From assembly GCA_036675505.1 (NCBI GenBank), contig JAKFEW010000115.1, forward strand, positions 1-46,655: a DNA stretch of 46,655 bases, given 5' to 3'. Below, piece by piece: positions 22,306 through 30,573 of this stretch (position 1 is its first letter; every line of letters starts with the position of its first letter). This DNA is from JAKFEW01 sp036675505 (GTDB lineage Bacteria > Cyanobacteriota > Sericytochromatia > S15B-MN24 > JAQBPE01). The notes under the pieces are model-generated. The model was not told where the DNA came from, searched no databases, and saw only the letters and a program-made list of their open reading frames with translations. Position numbers and translations under genes: made by a program.

Positions 22306-22734
22306 CTAGCGGGCCCAGGGCTTCACGATCACCGCGATCACGATGCCGATCATGAGCACGGTCGGCACCTCGTTCATGATTCGATAGAATTTCGTCGGCT
22401 TGACCTTCGGGTTCTGGAGCAGCTTCCGGCGATATGCGCTCGCCATCCCATGGTTGCCGAAGAGCAGGAAGAGCAGCGCCAGCTTGAGGTGCATCCAGGG
22501 CTGCGAGAAGTAGAAGCCCGGGTTGGCCGCGATCATCGCGCCGCCCGACAAGAGCGACACCACCATGGCGGGGTTGGTGATGTAATTGAGCAGCCGGCGC
22601 TCCATGATCTGGAGGCGATCGATGACGACCTGCTCCTCCTCCATCGAGTGGTAGACGTACAGGCGCCACAAATACAACATGCCGGCCATCCAGCTGATGA
22701 CGGCGATGACGTGGAGCGCGAGAAGCCAGCGCAT
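22306..22734 (-). CDS. hemJ: Protoporphyrinogen IX oxidase HemJ
   Basis: A 142-residue membrane enzyme oxidising protoporphyrinogen IX to protoporphyrin IX, the HemJ form used in place of HemG or HemY. It starts 'MRWLLALHVIAVISWMAGML' with the conserved His8, followed by 'YLWRLYVYH'. Four membrane segments are visible, with 'LLFGNHGMASAYRRKLL' and 'FYRIMNEVPTVLMIGIVIAV' near the end, as in the family. Normal length. It lies 27 nt after hemN and is the last clear gene of a hemE-hemN-hemJ operon. The start ATG follows GGAAAGG. Confidence 0.93.
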   Translation of the reverse strand: MRWLLALHVIAVISWMAGMLYLWRLYVYHSMEEEQVVIDRLQIMERRLLNYITNPAMVVSLLSGGAMIAANPGFYFSQPWMHLKLALLFLLFGNHGMASAYRRKLLQNPKVKPTKFYRIMNEVPTVLMIGIVIAVIVKPWAR

Positions 22735-22761
22735 GGGCGACCTTTCCGGCGAGAAGGGGTG

Positions 22762-24174
22762 CTAGACCGTGCGCGAGAAGCGCCTGGCCTCGGGCGGCGT
22801 CTTCGCGAGATAGGCGTCGAACACCATCGCGACGTTGCGCAGCAGGATCTGGCCGCGCGGCGTGACGTGAATGAACCCGGGCTCGAGCACGACCAGGCCG
22901 TCCGCGGCGCAGGGCGCGAGCGCCGCCAGGGCGTCCGCGAAGTAGGTGTCGAAGTCGATGCCGAAGCGGGCGCCGACATCCGCCTTGTCGACGCGCAGCA
23001 GGCAGAAGAGGCGGTTGATCACCTCGCGACGCAGGCGGTCGTCGTCCGTGAGGTCCATCCCGCGCACGACAGGCAGCTCTTGCTTGCCCACCAGCTCGAT
23101 GTAGGCGTTCACGTTGCGCTCGTTCTGCAAGTAGGCGCGGTCGAGGTCCGCGATGCTGCTCGGCCCGAAGGCGTAGAGGTCCGAGTCGGCGCAGGTGGTA
23201 TAGCCCATGAAGTTGCGGCGCAGCGAGCCGTCGGCCTGGGCGATCGTGAGCTCGTCGGTAGGCTGCGCGAAGTGGTCCATGCCGATGTAACGGTAGCCCT
23301 GGCCAAGCAGGTTGCGGATCGCGAGCTCGAAGACCTCGAGCTTGGTCGCGGGCGCGGGCAGCCATTCTTCCTTGAAGACGGATTGATGCTTCTTGAGCCA
23401 CGGCACATGCGCGTAGTTGAACAGCGCGATCCGGTCCGGGCGCAGCGTCTCGACCTTGGCGAGCGTCGCCCGGAAGCCCTCGACGGTCTGGTGGGGCAGG
23501 CCGTACATGAGGTCGGTGTTGACGCTGAGGAATCCCAGCCGGCGGCACTCGGCGATCAGGTCGCGGGTGACCTCGTACGGTTGGATGCGGTTCACGGTCT
23601 CCTGGACCTTCTCGTCGAAGTCCTGGATGCCCATGCTGACGCGGTTGAAGCCGAGGCGCCGCAGGGTGGCGAGCTGCTCGAAGCTCGTCACGGCGGGATG
23701 CAGCTCGAGCGAAATCTCGGCGTCCGGGCGAATCTTGAAGTGGCGCGCCAGCGCGCCGAAGAGGCGCTCGAGCTGGGCGGGGTCGAGGTAGGTCGGCGTG
23801 CCGCCGCCCCAATGAATCTGCACCACCTCGCGCGTAGGGTCGAGGCGCGCCGCCACGCGGGCGATTTCGGCCTCGATGGCATCCAGGTACTTGGCCACCA
23901 GGTCCTGCTTCTTGGTCACGAGCATGTTGCAGCCGCAGAAGAAGCAGAGCTTGTGGCAGAAAGGCACGTGCACGTAGAGCGAGAGCGGCACGCCCGCGCG
24001 CTCCTGGTTGTTCGCGGCGATCGCCGCGAACGCCGCCGCCTCGCCGAAGTCCGCCCGCCACTCGGGCGCCGTCGGGTAGCTCGTGTAGCGGGGGCCCGCC
24101 ACGTCGTAGCGCGCCAGGATGTCGCGCGGAACGAGGTAATCGGCCGCCTGGGGAAGTGGGCGTGGCTCAGGCAT
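22762..24174 (-). CDS. hemN: Oxygen-independent coproporphyrinogen III dehydrogenase HemN
   Basis: A 470-residue radical SAM enzyme decarboxylating coproporphyrinogen III to protoporphyrinogen IX without oxygen. 'RYTSYPTAPEW' at the N-terminus is typical of true HemN rather than HemW. The cluster motif is Cys73-x3-Cys77-x2-Cys80 ('FCHKLCFFCGC'). 'HWGGGTPTYL' and 'GFNRVSMGIQDFD' (SAM site) follow, and the HemN C-terminal domain is complete. It overlaps hemE by 8 nt. No oxygen-dependent HemF is in the window, which would suit low-oxygen life, though HemF may lie elsewhere. Confidence 0.96.
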   Translation of the reverse strand: MPEPRPLPQAADYLVPRDILARYDVAGPRYTSYPTAPEWRADFGEAAAFAAIAANNQERAGVPLSLYVHVPFCHKLCFFCGCNMLVTKKQDLVAKYLDAIEAEIARVAARLDPTREVVQIHWGGGTPTYLDPAQLERLFGALARHFKIRPDAEISLELHPAVTSFEQLATLRRLGFNRVSMGIQDFDEKVQETVNRIQPYEVTRDLIAECRRLGFLSVNTDLMYGLPHQTVEGFRATLAKVETLRPDRIALFNYAHVPWLKKHQSVFKEEWLPAPATKLEVFELAIRNLLGQGYRYIGMDHFAQPTDELTIAQADGSLRRNFMGYTTCADSDLYAFGPSSIADLDRAYLQNERNVNAYIELVGKQELPVVRGMDLTDDDRLRREVINRLFCLLRVDKADVGARFGIDFDTYFADALAALAPCAADGLVVLEPGFIHVTPRGQILLRNVAMVFDAYLAKTPPEARRFSRTV

Positions 24175-25207
24175 GGACCGACTCGAGCGCTTTCACCGCT
24201 TGCACGAACGCCTGGGCGTGCGCGACCGGCACGTCGGGCAGGATGCCGTGGCCGAGGTTGAAGATGTGGCCCGGCCGGCCGCCGACCTGCGCGTGGATGC
24301 GCCGGACCTCGGCCTCGATGGCCGGGATCGGCGCGTAAAGCATGCAAGGGTCCATGTTGCCCTGGATCGCCACCTGATCGCCGACCCGGTCGAAGGCCTG
24401 GCCGATGTCGAGGCGCCAATCGATGCCGACCGCGTGGCAGCCCGTGGCCGCCACCTCATCGAGCACGTGGCCGACGCCGTTCATGTAGCAGATGACCGGC
24501 ACGCCGGCGTCACGGAGCCCCTGGACCACGCGCGTGGTGTAGGGCAAGGCGTAGTCGCGGAAATCGGTCGGCGAGAGCACGCCGCCCCAGCTTTCGAAGA
24601 TCTGCAGCGCGTCGGCGCCGCTCGCCGCCTGGAACTTGAGGTAGTCGATCAGCATCGTGGCGAGCCGGTCCATCAGCGCGTGGAACGCCGCGGGCTCGTT
24701 GTACATGAATCGCTTGATGAGATCGTAGTTCTTCGAGCCCTTGCCCTCGATCATGTACGCCGCGAGCGTCCAGGGCGCCCCCGCGAAGCCGATCAGCGGG
24801 ATGCCGTCCGGCAGCGCGCGCTTCACCTGGCCGAGGGCCTGGCCGAGGAACGCGACATCCTCCGCGGGCGAGATCGGACGCAGGCGCGCGACGTCCGCCG
24901 CGCTGCGGATCGGGTTCGGCAGGTGCGGGCCCTTTTCGTCGAAGACGAGTTCCATGCCCATCGGCACGAGCGGCACGAGGATGTCCGAGAAGATGATCGC
25001 GGCGTCCACGCCGATGCCGGCAATCGGCTGTAGCGTGACTTCGGTGGCGAGGTCCGGCGTGCGGCAAACCTCGAGGAACGCGTGCTTGGCTCGCACGGCG
25101 CGGAACTCGGGCATGTAGCGTCCGGCCTGGCGCATGATCCAGACGGGCGGACGCGAGACGGGTTCGCGGCGGAGGGCGCGGATGAAGAGGGTTTCGGAGG
25201 CGTCCAA
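24167..25207 (-). CDS. hemE: Uroporphyrinogen decarboxylase HemE
   Basis: A 346-residue enzyme turning uroporphyrinogen III into coproporphyrinogen III. It has 'PVWIMRQAGRYMPEF' (Arg26 and Arg30 bind substrate), 'AAIIFSDILVPL' with catalytic Asp75, 'GFAGAPWTLAAYMIEG' and a C-terminal 'FNLGHGILPDVPV' (conserved His). Normal length. The start is a TTG with AAAGGAAAG upstream, 20-30 nt after an extended -10. It is first in the hemE-hemN-hemJ operon and overlaps hemN. Confidence 0.97.
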   Translation of the reverse strand: MDASETLFIRALRREPVSRPPVWIMRQAGRYMPEFRAVRAKHAFLEVCRTPDLATEVTLQPIAGIGVDAAIIFSDILVPLVPMGMELVFDEKGPHLPNPIRSAADVARLRPISPAEDVAFLGQALGQVKRALPDGIPLIGFAGAPWTLAAYMIEGKGSKNYDLIKRFMYNEPAAFHALMDRLATMLIDYLKFQAASGADALQIFESWGGVLSPTDFRDYALPYTTRVVQGLRDAGVPVICYMNGVGHVLDEVAATGCHAVGIDWRLDIGQAFDRVGDQVAIQGNMDPCMLYAPIPAIEAEVRRIHAQVGGRPGHIFNLGHGILPDVPVAHAQAFVQAVKALESVHA

Positions 25208-25233
25208 CGGGCTTTCCTTTCGAACGACTTCCT

Positions 25234-25242
25234 ATGCTACCA
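25234..25242 (-). promoter_or_regulatory. hemE operon promoter, extended -10 (TGGTAGCAT)
   Basis: On the minus strand TGG-TAGCAT lies 27 nt before the hemE start. It has the same form as the elements before hemD and the gene at 1952. Confidence 0.5.
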
Positions 25243-25366
25243 CGCCGCCCCGGGCCGGTCGTCCGTTGGAAACACGGACGACCAGGCCCGATAATCCACC
25301 TACGGCGCGGGGCGCGCCGCGGAGGTTCCCGTGCGCACGCCCACAGCCCCGCAAGGGCCGCGCGCC

Positions 25367-25372
25367 TAGGAT
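25367..25372 (+). promoter_or_regulatory. -10 element TAGGAT, probably leaderless
   Basis: TAGGAT is followed by GGGGTG and then the ATG at 25379, so transcription would start at the start codon. No -35 is obvious. Confidence 0.4.
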
Positions 25373-25378
25373 GGGGTG

Positions 25379-26074
25379 ATGTCCGATCGAGAAGGCCCCA
25401 TGACCGAGCTTGCGCCCGCCGACCCACGCCTGGAGGGCCTGCCGCCCCTACACGGCGAAGCGGCCCTCGTGGTCGCCGCGCACGACTGGGCGGGCGCGGC
25501 GGCGCTCGCGACCGGCTACGTGCGCGTCGCCGCCGTCGAGGTGCCGGATTGGGGGCCTGTGGCCACCTTGACCCTGCCTGGCGGTGCTGCCGACCTGGTG
25601 GTGCTGGCGGGCGTGCTGCGGCTCGTCGCGAGCCCGACGGCGCTCGTCGACGCTGCGGTGGCGCGCGTGCGGCCCGGCGGCCTGCTCGTGATCGCGGAAA
25701 CCATGCGCGCGCAAGCCTCACCGGGCGCCACGCGGCACCTGGACGCCCTGGACCTGGGGGCGGCGATCGCCCGCGCCCGTGGCGGCGTCCAGACGCCGGT
25801 GTACCAACGGTTGCAGGTGGGCTCGCTGATCCAGGGGCTCGGCCTGGTCGACGTCGGCTTTTCGCCGGCGACGCCCGGCGACGCCGAGGCGCCGGCCGCC
25901 CGCCGCGAGGCGCGCGACGCCTGGCGGGCCCGGCTGGCTGCGGCCACGGACGATGCGGCGTTGCCCACGGCGTTGCGCGAGCAAGCGCGGGCGTTCGACG
26001 TGGAGGGCCTGGCGCTCGCACCCGCGATGCGGGTTTGGGGGCGGGGGCCGTCAACAGGAGGGGTGCCGTCATGA
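25379..26074 (+). CDS. Degenerate SAM-methyltransferase-like protein
   Basis: A 231-residue protein. 'ADLVVLAGVLRLVASPTALV' followed by 'ARVRPGGLLVIAETM' matches the middle of class I methyltransferases (motif II-like strand, then the 'vLkPGG.lvi.e' loop). The N-terminal part has lost the E/DxGxGxG SAM loop: 'GEAALVVAAHDWAGAAALA' stands in its place, so SAM binding is doubtful. The C-terminal region is Ala/Arg-rich. The ATG at 25379 follows a GTG codon that could also serve. It overlaps the next gene by 4 nt (ATGA). Confidence 0.6.
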   Translation: MSDREGPMTELAPADPRLEGLPPLHGEAALVVAAHDWAGAAALATGYVRVAAVEVPDWGPVATLTLPGGAADLVVLAGVLRLVASPTALVDAAVARVRPGGLLVIAETMRAQASPGATRHLDALDLGAAIARARGGVQTPVYQRLQVGSLIQGLGLVDVGFSPATPGDAEAPAARREARDAWRARLAAATDDAALPTALREQARAFDVEGLALAPAMRVWGRGPSTGGVPS

Positions 26075-26868
26075 GACCCACCGACACCGGCAGCGGCCGG
26101 CTCTATCACGTCACGGCGCCGGACCCGGTCGACGTGGAGCGGCGCATCCGGCTGCCGGTCGTGCCCGCACGCGTCGATCTCGCGGTCGAGGGCTTCACCT
26201 TGATCAACTGGGCGGTGCCGCCGGAGCGCCTGGCCGCCGTCTTGCCGCCCGGCCTCGTGCCCACCGTCATGGTGGTGGGCCGCCAGCGCATCGCATGGCT
26301 ATCGGTCTTCCTCGGCCGCGTCGTGATGCGGGCCGTCGGCGGGGTGCCCGTGCCGCCGCTGGCGTTCCACCAGCTGAACTACCGCACGTACGTGGAAGGC
26401 CCGCACGGGCGCCGGCTCTGGATCTTCCGCAGCGTGATCGGGCCGCGCCCCGCGGCCCTCGCCGCGCGCCTGGCGCCGGGCTTCCCCGCCCAGGCCAAGG
26501 CGTTCCAGTTCGTGCCGCACCTCAGCGGCGGCCGCCTGCTCGGCGTGGAGGCCGAAGTCGGCAAGGCCGGCGCCGAGCTCGACCTCGCCGCCGAGGCGAT
26601 CGACGACGCCCCCTGGACGCCGGGCTTCGCGACGCCCGAGGCGGCCGTGGATCTCCTCGGGAACGTGCCTGAGGCGCTGTACCCGCTCGGCGGCGATCGC
26701 TTCGGCCTCATGGTGGCGAACCACCCGCCCCTCCGCCCGGAGGCAGGGCGGCTCGTGCGGGCGCGCCTGGGCTGGCTGGTGCGCCAGGAGCTGCTGTTAC
26801 TCAGCGAGGTGGCGTATCCGGCGAGCGTCTTCCTGCAGGCCGAAGTGCTGCTCCCGACCCATATGTGA
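26071..26868 (+). CDS. DUF2071 (YqjF-like) family protein
   Basis: A 265-residue soluble protein resembling the DUF2071/YqjF family: 'LINWAVPPERLAAVLPPGL' near the N-terminus, 'IAWLSVFLGRVVMRAVGG', 'QLNYRTYVEGPHGRRLWIF' and a long beta-rich middle. These match the family's pattern of 'W.vp.e.l..llP.gl', 'v.vv.f.m', then 'fpElnvRtYV'. The family resembles acetoacetate decarboxylase in fold; activity is unknown. The ATG at 26071 overlaps the previous stop and has AGGAGGGG upstream. Its stop abuts the convergent UbiB-like gene (TGA|TCA). Confidence 0.75.
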   Translation: MRPTDTGSGRLYHVTAPDPVDVERRIRLPVVPARVDLAVEGFTLINWAVPPERLAAVLPPGLVPTVMVVGRQRIAWLSVFLGRVVMRAVGGVPVPPLAFHQLNYRTYVEGPHGRRLWIFRSVIGPRPAALAARLAPGFPAQAKAFQFVPHLSGGRLLGVEAEVGKAGAELDLAAEAIDDAPWTPGFATPEAAVDLLGNVPEALYPLGGDRFGLMVANHPPLRPEAGRLVRARLGWLVRQELLLLSEVAYPASVFLQAEVLLPTHM

Positions 26869-28959
26869 TCAGGGCAGCGGAGGCTCGGGCAGCGGGCCGG
26901 TCAAGGGGCCGGTGCCGCGGACCACGTTGCCGAGGCGCTGGCTCCAGCCGCGGAACATGCCGCGTGCGAGCAGCGGCAGCGTGGCTGGCCGCACGAGCGC
27001 GTCGAGCAGCAGCGGGAGGTGCTCGGCGCGTGCCACGGTCTTCGAGGCCTGGAGCTGCTGGAGCTGGAAGAGCTGGTGGGCCGGATCCACGAAGGTGGCC
27101 CAGGGGAAATCCGGTGACGCGAGCAACGCGTGGAGGATTTCGATCGCCCGCCCGCGTTCGGCCGACGAGGGGAACCAGGCTGCCACCACCTTGCCCCAAT
27201 CGATCGGCAGCGAGAGGTGTTTACGCCGCGTCGCGACGAGCCGGGCCGTGAAGGATGGGAAGCGCGGGTCTTCGAGCAACTCGAGCGCGAAGTCACGGCC
27301 CTCGGGGGTCATCAGGAAGGCCTCGAGCTTGCGAGCGGCGCCGGGGCCGAGGCTGAAACCCTCCGGCAGCAGGTCCACCATGCCGCCCAGCGCGCCCATG
27401 CCGCCCGCGAGCAGACGGTCCTTGAGCTCGCCGCGCAGCGGAGCGGCCTTCGGGTGCGCCACCACGTCGATCAACGACTCGGCGAGCGCGGCCATCGCGT
27501 CAGGCTCGTCGGTGATCGCCATCTGCACCAGGCCGGCCAGCCGATCGACCATGCCGCCCTCGGAGGCGGCCTTCAACAAATCCTGGATGATCCAGGGGTT
27601 CTCGACGTCGACCCGCGCGAGCACGAGCTTCGAGAAGAACGGCAGCGCGATCGGCAGGAACTTGAACGATGGATCCGCGCGGTAGACCACGCCTTCCATC
27701 GAGGCGGCCGTCCGCGTGAGGAACAGGAACCGGTCCGGCAGCCGGAACGGGTAATCGCGCATCACCGCGTAGTACTTCTGCGAGACCTCGGCGAGCGTGT
27801 AGCGGCGGTCCGAGTAGCCGAGCTGGGCAGCCGTGACCTCCTTGAAGATCGGCAACACGCGCTCCTTGTCGACCTCCGCGGGCATGATGTCGGCGCGCAC
27901 CATGTCGTCGTAGAACGCGTCCCAGTCTTGCTGGACGATGTGGATGAACATCTCGACCAGCTCGTTCTGGAACTTCTCGTCGATGTACTCGACCATGCCG
28001 AAATCGAGGTAAATCAGCTGACCGTCGGGCGTCACGAAGATGTTGCCCGGGTGCGTGTCGGCGTGGAAGAAGGCGTCCTCGAAGATTTGCTTGGTGAACG
28101 CCCGGATGCCGACCTCCGCCATCTCGATGTAGTCGATGCCGGCCGCGCGGATGGCCTTCTCGTCGTCGAAGCGGTAGCCGTAGATGCGCTCCTGGGCGAG
28201 CACGCGCGTGGAGGCGTGGGTCCAGTAGATCTTCGGCGAGGTCACGCGCGGCACGCGCGCGAAGTTCCTCGCGAACTTCTCGCCATGCAGGCCCTCGCTC
28301 CAGAGATCGAGCTGCTCGTAGCAGCTCTTGCCGAGCCGGTCGACCAACAGCACGTAAGGCGTCGACGGGTTGCCGCCCAGCCGCAAGACGAGCTTGGGGT
28401 GCGCCTCGATCCACTGCGCGAGCCGCCGCATGAGCGTGAGGTCCACGGCGAAGCGCTCGGCCAGGTTGGGCCGCAGCACCTTCACGACGGCGTCCTCGCC
28501 GGAAGGCAAGGTCGCGGCGTGGACCTGGCCCAGGCTGGCCGCGGCGAGCGGCTCGGGGTCGAAGCGGGTGAAGAGGCGGTCGAGCGGACCGCCGAGGTCT
28601 TCCTCGACGATCGCCTTGACCTCCGCAAAGGGGAAAGGCGGCACCTTGTCCTGGAGCTGGGCGAGCTCGGCGAGCACCTCCTCCGAGAAGGCGTCGACGC
28701 GTGTCGAGAGCATCTGGCCGAACTTGATGAAGACCGCACCCTGGCGCAGCATCATCTTGCGCGCCCAGCGCGCGAACGCGAGGCGGAGCCCCGGCCCGCC
28801 GCGCACCGCGAGGAGCAGCGCGACCCAGGCCATCGTCATGAGGACGGCACGGCCGAACTCGGCCTTGCGCCGGCGGTATAGCGGGCCAGCGGCCTCGGCT
28901 TCTGCAGCGATCCGCGCGGGATCGTAGGTGGGCGGGACTGGCCCGCGGGGCAGCGTCAT
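26869..28959 (-). CDS. ABC1/AarF/UbiB family atypical kinase
   Basis: A 696-residue ABC1K protein. Motifs in order: KxGQ (79-82, 'FIKFGQMLSTR'), the Ala-rich loop 'AAASLGQVHAATL' at about 140, the kinase-like Lys in 'AVVKVLRPN', catalytic 'FFHADTHPGNIF' at about 295 and metal-binding 'LDFGMVEYI' at about 315. All residues that make these kinases ATP-dependent isoprenoid-lipid factors are kept. The long C-terminal helical part (450-696) is typical of cyanobacterial and plant members. Likely role: ubiquinone, plastoquinone or other quinone metabolism. A TAGAAT lies about 50 nt upstream; no ribosome binding site is seen on this strand. Confidence 0.9.
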   Translation of the reverse strand: MTLPRGPVPPTYDPARIAAEAEAAGPLYRRRKAEFGRAVLMTMAWVALLLAVRGGPGLRLAFARWARKMMLRQGAVFIKFGQMLSTRVDAFSEEVLAELAQLQDKVPPFPFAEVKAIVEEDLGGPLDRLFTRFDPEPLAAASLGQVHAATLPSGEDAVVKVLRPNLAERFAVDLTLMRRLAQWIEAHPKLVLRLGGNPSTPYVLLVDRLGKSCYEQLDLWSEGLHGEKFARNFARVPRVTSPKIYWTHASTRVLAQERIYGYRFDDEKAIRAAGIDYIEMAEVGIRAFTKQIFEDAFFHADTHPGNIFVTPDGQLIYLDFGMVEYIDEKFQNELVEMFIHIVQQDWDAFYDDMVRADIMPAEVDKERVLPIFKEVTAAQLGYSDRRYTLAEVSQKYYAVMRDYPFRLPDRFLFLTRTAASMEGVVYRADPSFKFLPIALPFFSKLVLARVDVENPWIIQDLLKAASEGGMVDRLAGLVQMAITDEPDAMAALAESLIDVVAHPKAAPLRGELKDRLLAGGMGALGGMVDLLPEGFSLGPGAARKLEAFLMTPEGRDFALELLEDPRFPSFTARLVATRRKHLSLPIDWGKVVAAWFPSSAERGRAIEILHALLASPDFPWATFVDPAHQLFQLQQLQASKTVARAEHLPLLLDALVRPATLPLLARGMFRGWSQRLGNVVRGTGPLTGPLPEPPLP

Positions 28960-29007
28960 GTGGTCGTACGGAAGGAGGGACCGCGCGCTGATGGCGCCCG
29001 TCCCCCC

Positions 29008-29013
29008 ATTCTA
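29008..29013 (-). promoter_or_regulatory. -10 element TAGAAT for the ABC1 kinase gene
   Basis: On the minus strand GGG-TAGAAT-GGGGGG lies 49 nt before the start codon, the same G-rich initiation context as at 9715 and 12634. Confidence 0.45.
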
Positions 29014-29041
29014 CCCCGCCCGCCGCGCCAGCGGCACCGGA

Positions 29042-30484
29042 CTACCGCTTGAGGTTGCGCAGAACGTCCTTGGTGGCGCGCTCCACCCAATCCGGGCTCA
29101 TCGCTGCCTCGATCGCCCGGCCGGCGTCGACGCGGCCTGCGCCATACACCTCATCGCGGCCAGGCCGGCCGAGATCCTTGCAGGTGAGGCGCACGAGGTC
29201 CTCGACGATCGTGCCCGGCACGTGCTCAGGCGAGAGCTGGACCGTGCGGCCGTGTTCGCGCTTGATTTGGTCCTCGACCGCGTCCATCAGGCCCGAGACG
29301 ACCAGCGCCGCGAGGCCGGCGACGAACGGCGAGGCCATCGACGTCCCGTTGAAGCGATCGTAGCCGTCCGGCGGCCCCGGCTCACCCGTGTAGGGGTTGG
29401 CGTAGGTCGGCACGGTCGACAGGATGCTCATGCCGGGCGCCGAGACGCCGAGCGTGGTGCCGAAGTTCGAGAAGCGCGCCAGGCGGTCCATCGCGTCGGT
29501 GGCGTGGACGGCCAGGATGCCGTCGAGGTACTTGGACTGACCGGTGTAGGCGTTGCTCGCCTTGTTGCCGGCCGAGACGCAGATGATCAGGCCGCGCCCA
29601 CGGGCGAACGAGAGCATCGTCTCGACGATCTCCTCGTCGGCGATGCCGGCGCTGATGTTGATGACCTTCGCACCGCCCTGGGTCGCCGCGTACTGCACGG
29701 CACGGGCCAACGAGAGCGCGTTGTAGTAGGTGCCCTGGAACTTGCCGTCTTCGAAGTAGGGCTCGAAGATCTTGAGCGCGAGGACGCGGGTGCCGGGCGC
29801 CACGCCCGCCACGCCCAGCCCGTTGCCGGCCTTGGCGGCGATGATGCCGGCCACGTGGGTGCCGTGTTGGTCGATGTCCTTCGAGTCGTCCTTGCCCTCG
29901 GCGAAGTCCGGGCCGTTGACGACCTGGCCCGCGAGGTCCGGATGGGTGTAATCGACGCCGGTGTCGAGCACGGCCGTCAGCACCTCGGGGCGGCCCCGCG
30001 TGATCGTCCAGGCGTGCGCCACGTTGGTGACCTGGTGGCTCCACTGCTCGAAGTAGCGCGCGTCGTTGGTGCCGAGGTCCGGCGCGGGCCCCTTCGGCAC
30101 TTCGATGCCGGGCGTGGCGGGCGGCTCGCCAGCCTGGTCTTCCATCGGATAGAGCTCGAGCTTCTCGATCCCTCGCACGCCTGTAGCCTGCTGGTAGGTC
30201 GGCAGCGCCTCCTCGATCGACATGCCCTTGGGCAGCTCATGAACTTGCAGCTCGCCCAGCGTCTGCTTCACGCGCGCGCCAGCGACCGGCGGCTTGGCGC
30301 CAGGCGCGCTGCGGACGATCAGGTGGTGCTTCGAGAAGCGGCTGTTGGCGGTGTGGAGGGACTTCGACTTGAACTTGCCATGCGAGGCCTCGACGCCCAT
30401 CGGCCGGAACGCGCCGCTGCCGCAGCCCGTCGCCGAGGCGACCACCGCGAGGGAGAGGGCCATTCGCAAGGAGAAGAGCTTCAT
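29042..30484 (-). CDS. Subtilisin-like (S8) serine protease, lipoprotein
   Basis: A 480-residue secreted protease. The signal peptide ends at 'SATGC' (Cys21), a probable lipid anchor. Residues about 45-130 look like an I9-type propeptide ('KHHLIVRSAPGAKP', 'LPKGMSIEEALPTYQQ'). The catalytic domain holds Asp in 'AVLDTGVDYTHPDL', His in 'QHGTHVAGI', oxyanion Asn in 'SAGNKAS' and Ser in 'NGTSMASPFVAG'. The C-terminus 'YGAGRVDAGRAIEAA' closes the fold, so it should be active. The ATG at 30484 follows GGAGG; an in-frame ATG at 30496 is less likely. A Pho-box-like triple repeat lies 60-90 nt upstream. Confidence 0.93.
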   Translation of the reverse strand: MKLFSLRMALSLAVVASATGCGSGAFRPMGVEASHGKFKSKSLHTANSRFSKHHLIVRSAPGAKPPVAGARVKQTLGELQVHELPKGMSIEEALPTYQQATGVRGIEKLELYPMEDQAGEPPATPGIEVPKGPAPDLGTNDARYFEQWSHQVTNVAHAWTITRGRPEVLTAVLDTGVDYTHPDLAGQVVNGPDFAEGKDDSKDIDQHGTHVAGIIAAKAGNGLGVAGVAPGTRVLALKIFEPYFEDGKFQGTYYNALSLARAVQYAATQGGAKVINISAGIADEEIVETMLSFARGRGLIICVSAGNKASNAYTGQSKYLDGILAVHATDAMDRLARFSNFGTTLGVSAPGMSILSTVPTYANPYTGEPGPPDGYDRFNGTSMASPFVAGLAALVVSGLMDAVEDQIKREHGRTVQLSPEHVPGTIVEDLVRLTCKDLGRPGRDEVYGAGRVDAGRAIEAAMSPDWVERATKDVLRNLKR

Positions 30485-30543
30485 TCCGACCTCCACGTCC
30501 GGACCGCGCGGGATCCGTTCACATAGTGAATGTCGGAAAGGTC

Positions 30544-30573
30544 ACGTCAACCTGACGTTAAGGCTCAGTTAAA
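30544..30573 (-). promoter_or_regulatory. Pho-box-like triple direct repeat
   Basis: On the minus strand TTTAACTG, CTTAACGT and GTTGACGT start at 30573, 30562 and 30551, exactly 11 bp apart with 3-bp spacers. Cyanobacterial Pho boxes are three PyTTAAPyPy(T/A) units with 3-bp spacers. The site overlaps the amidase stop codon and lies upstream of the subtilase gene. Confidence 0.5.

Noticed and set aside
28928..30526. Long plus-strand frame starting near an AAGGAGGG opposite the subtilase gene
   Set aside because: The Shine-Dalgarno-like run is tempting, but the frame is low-complexity and runs across the ABC1 kinase promoter and the whole protease gene.
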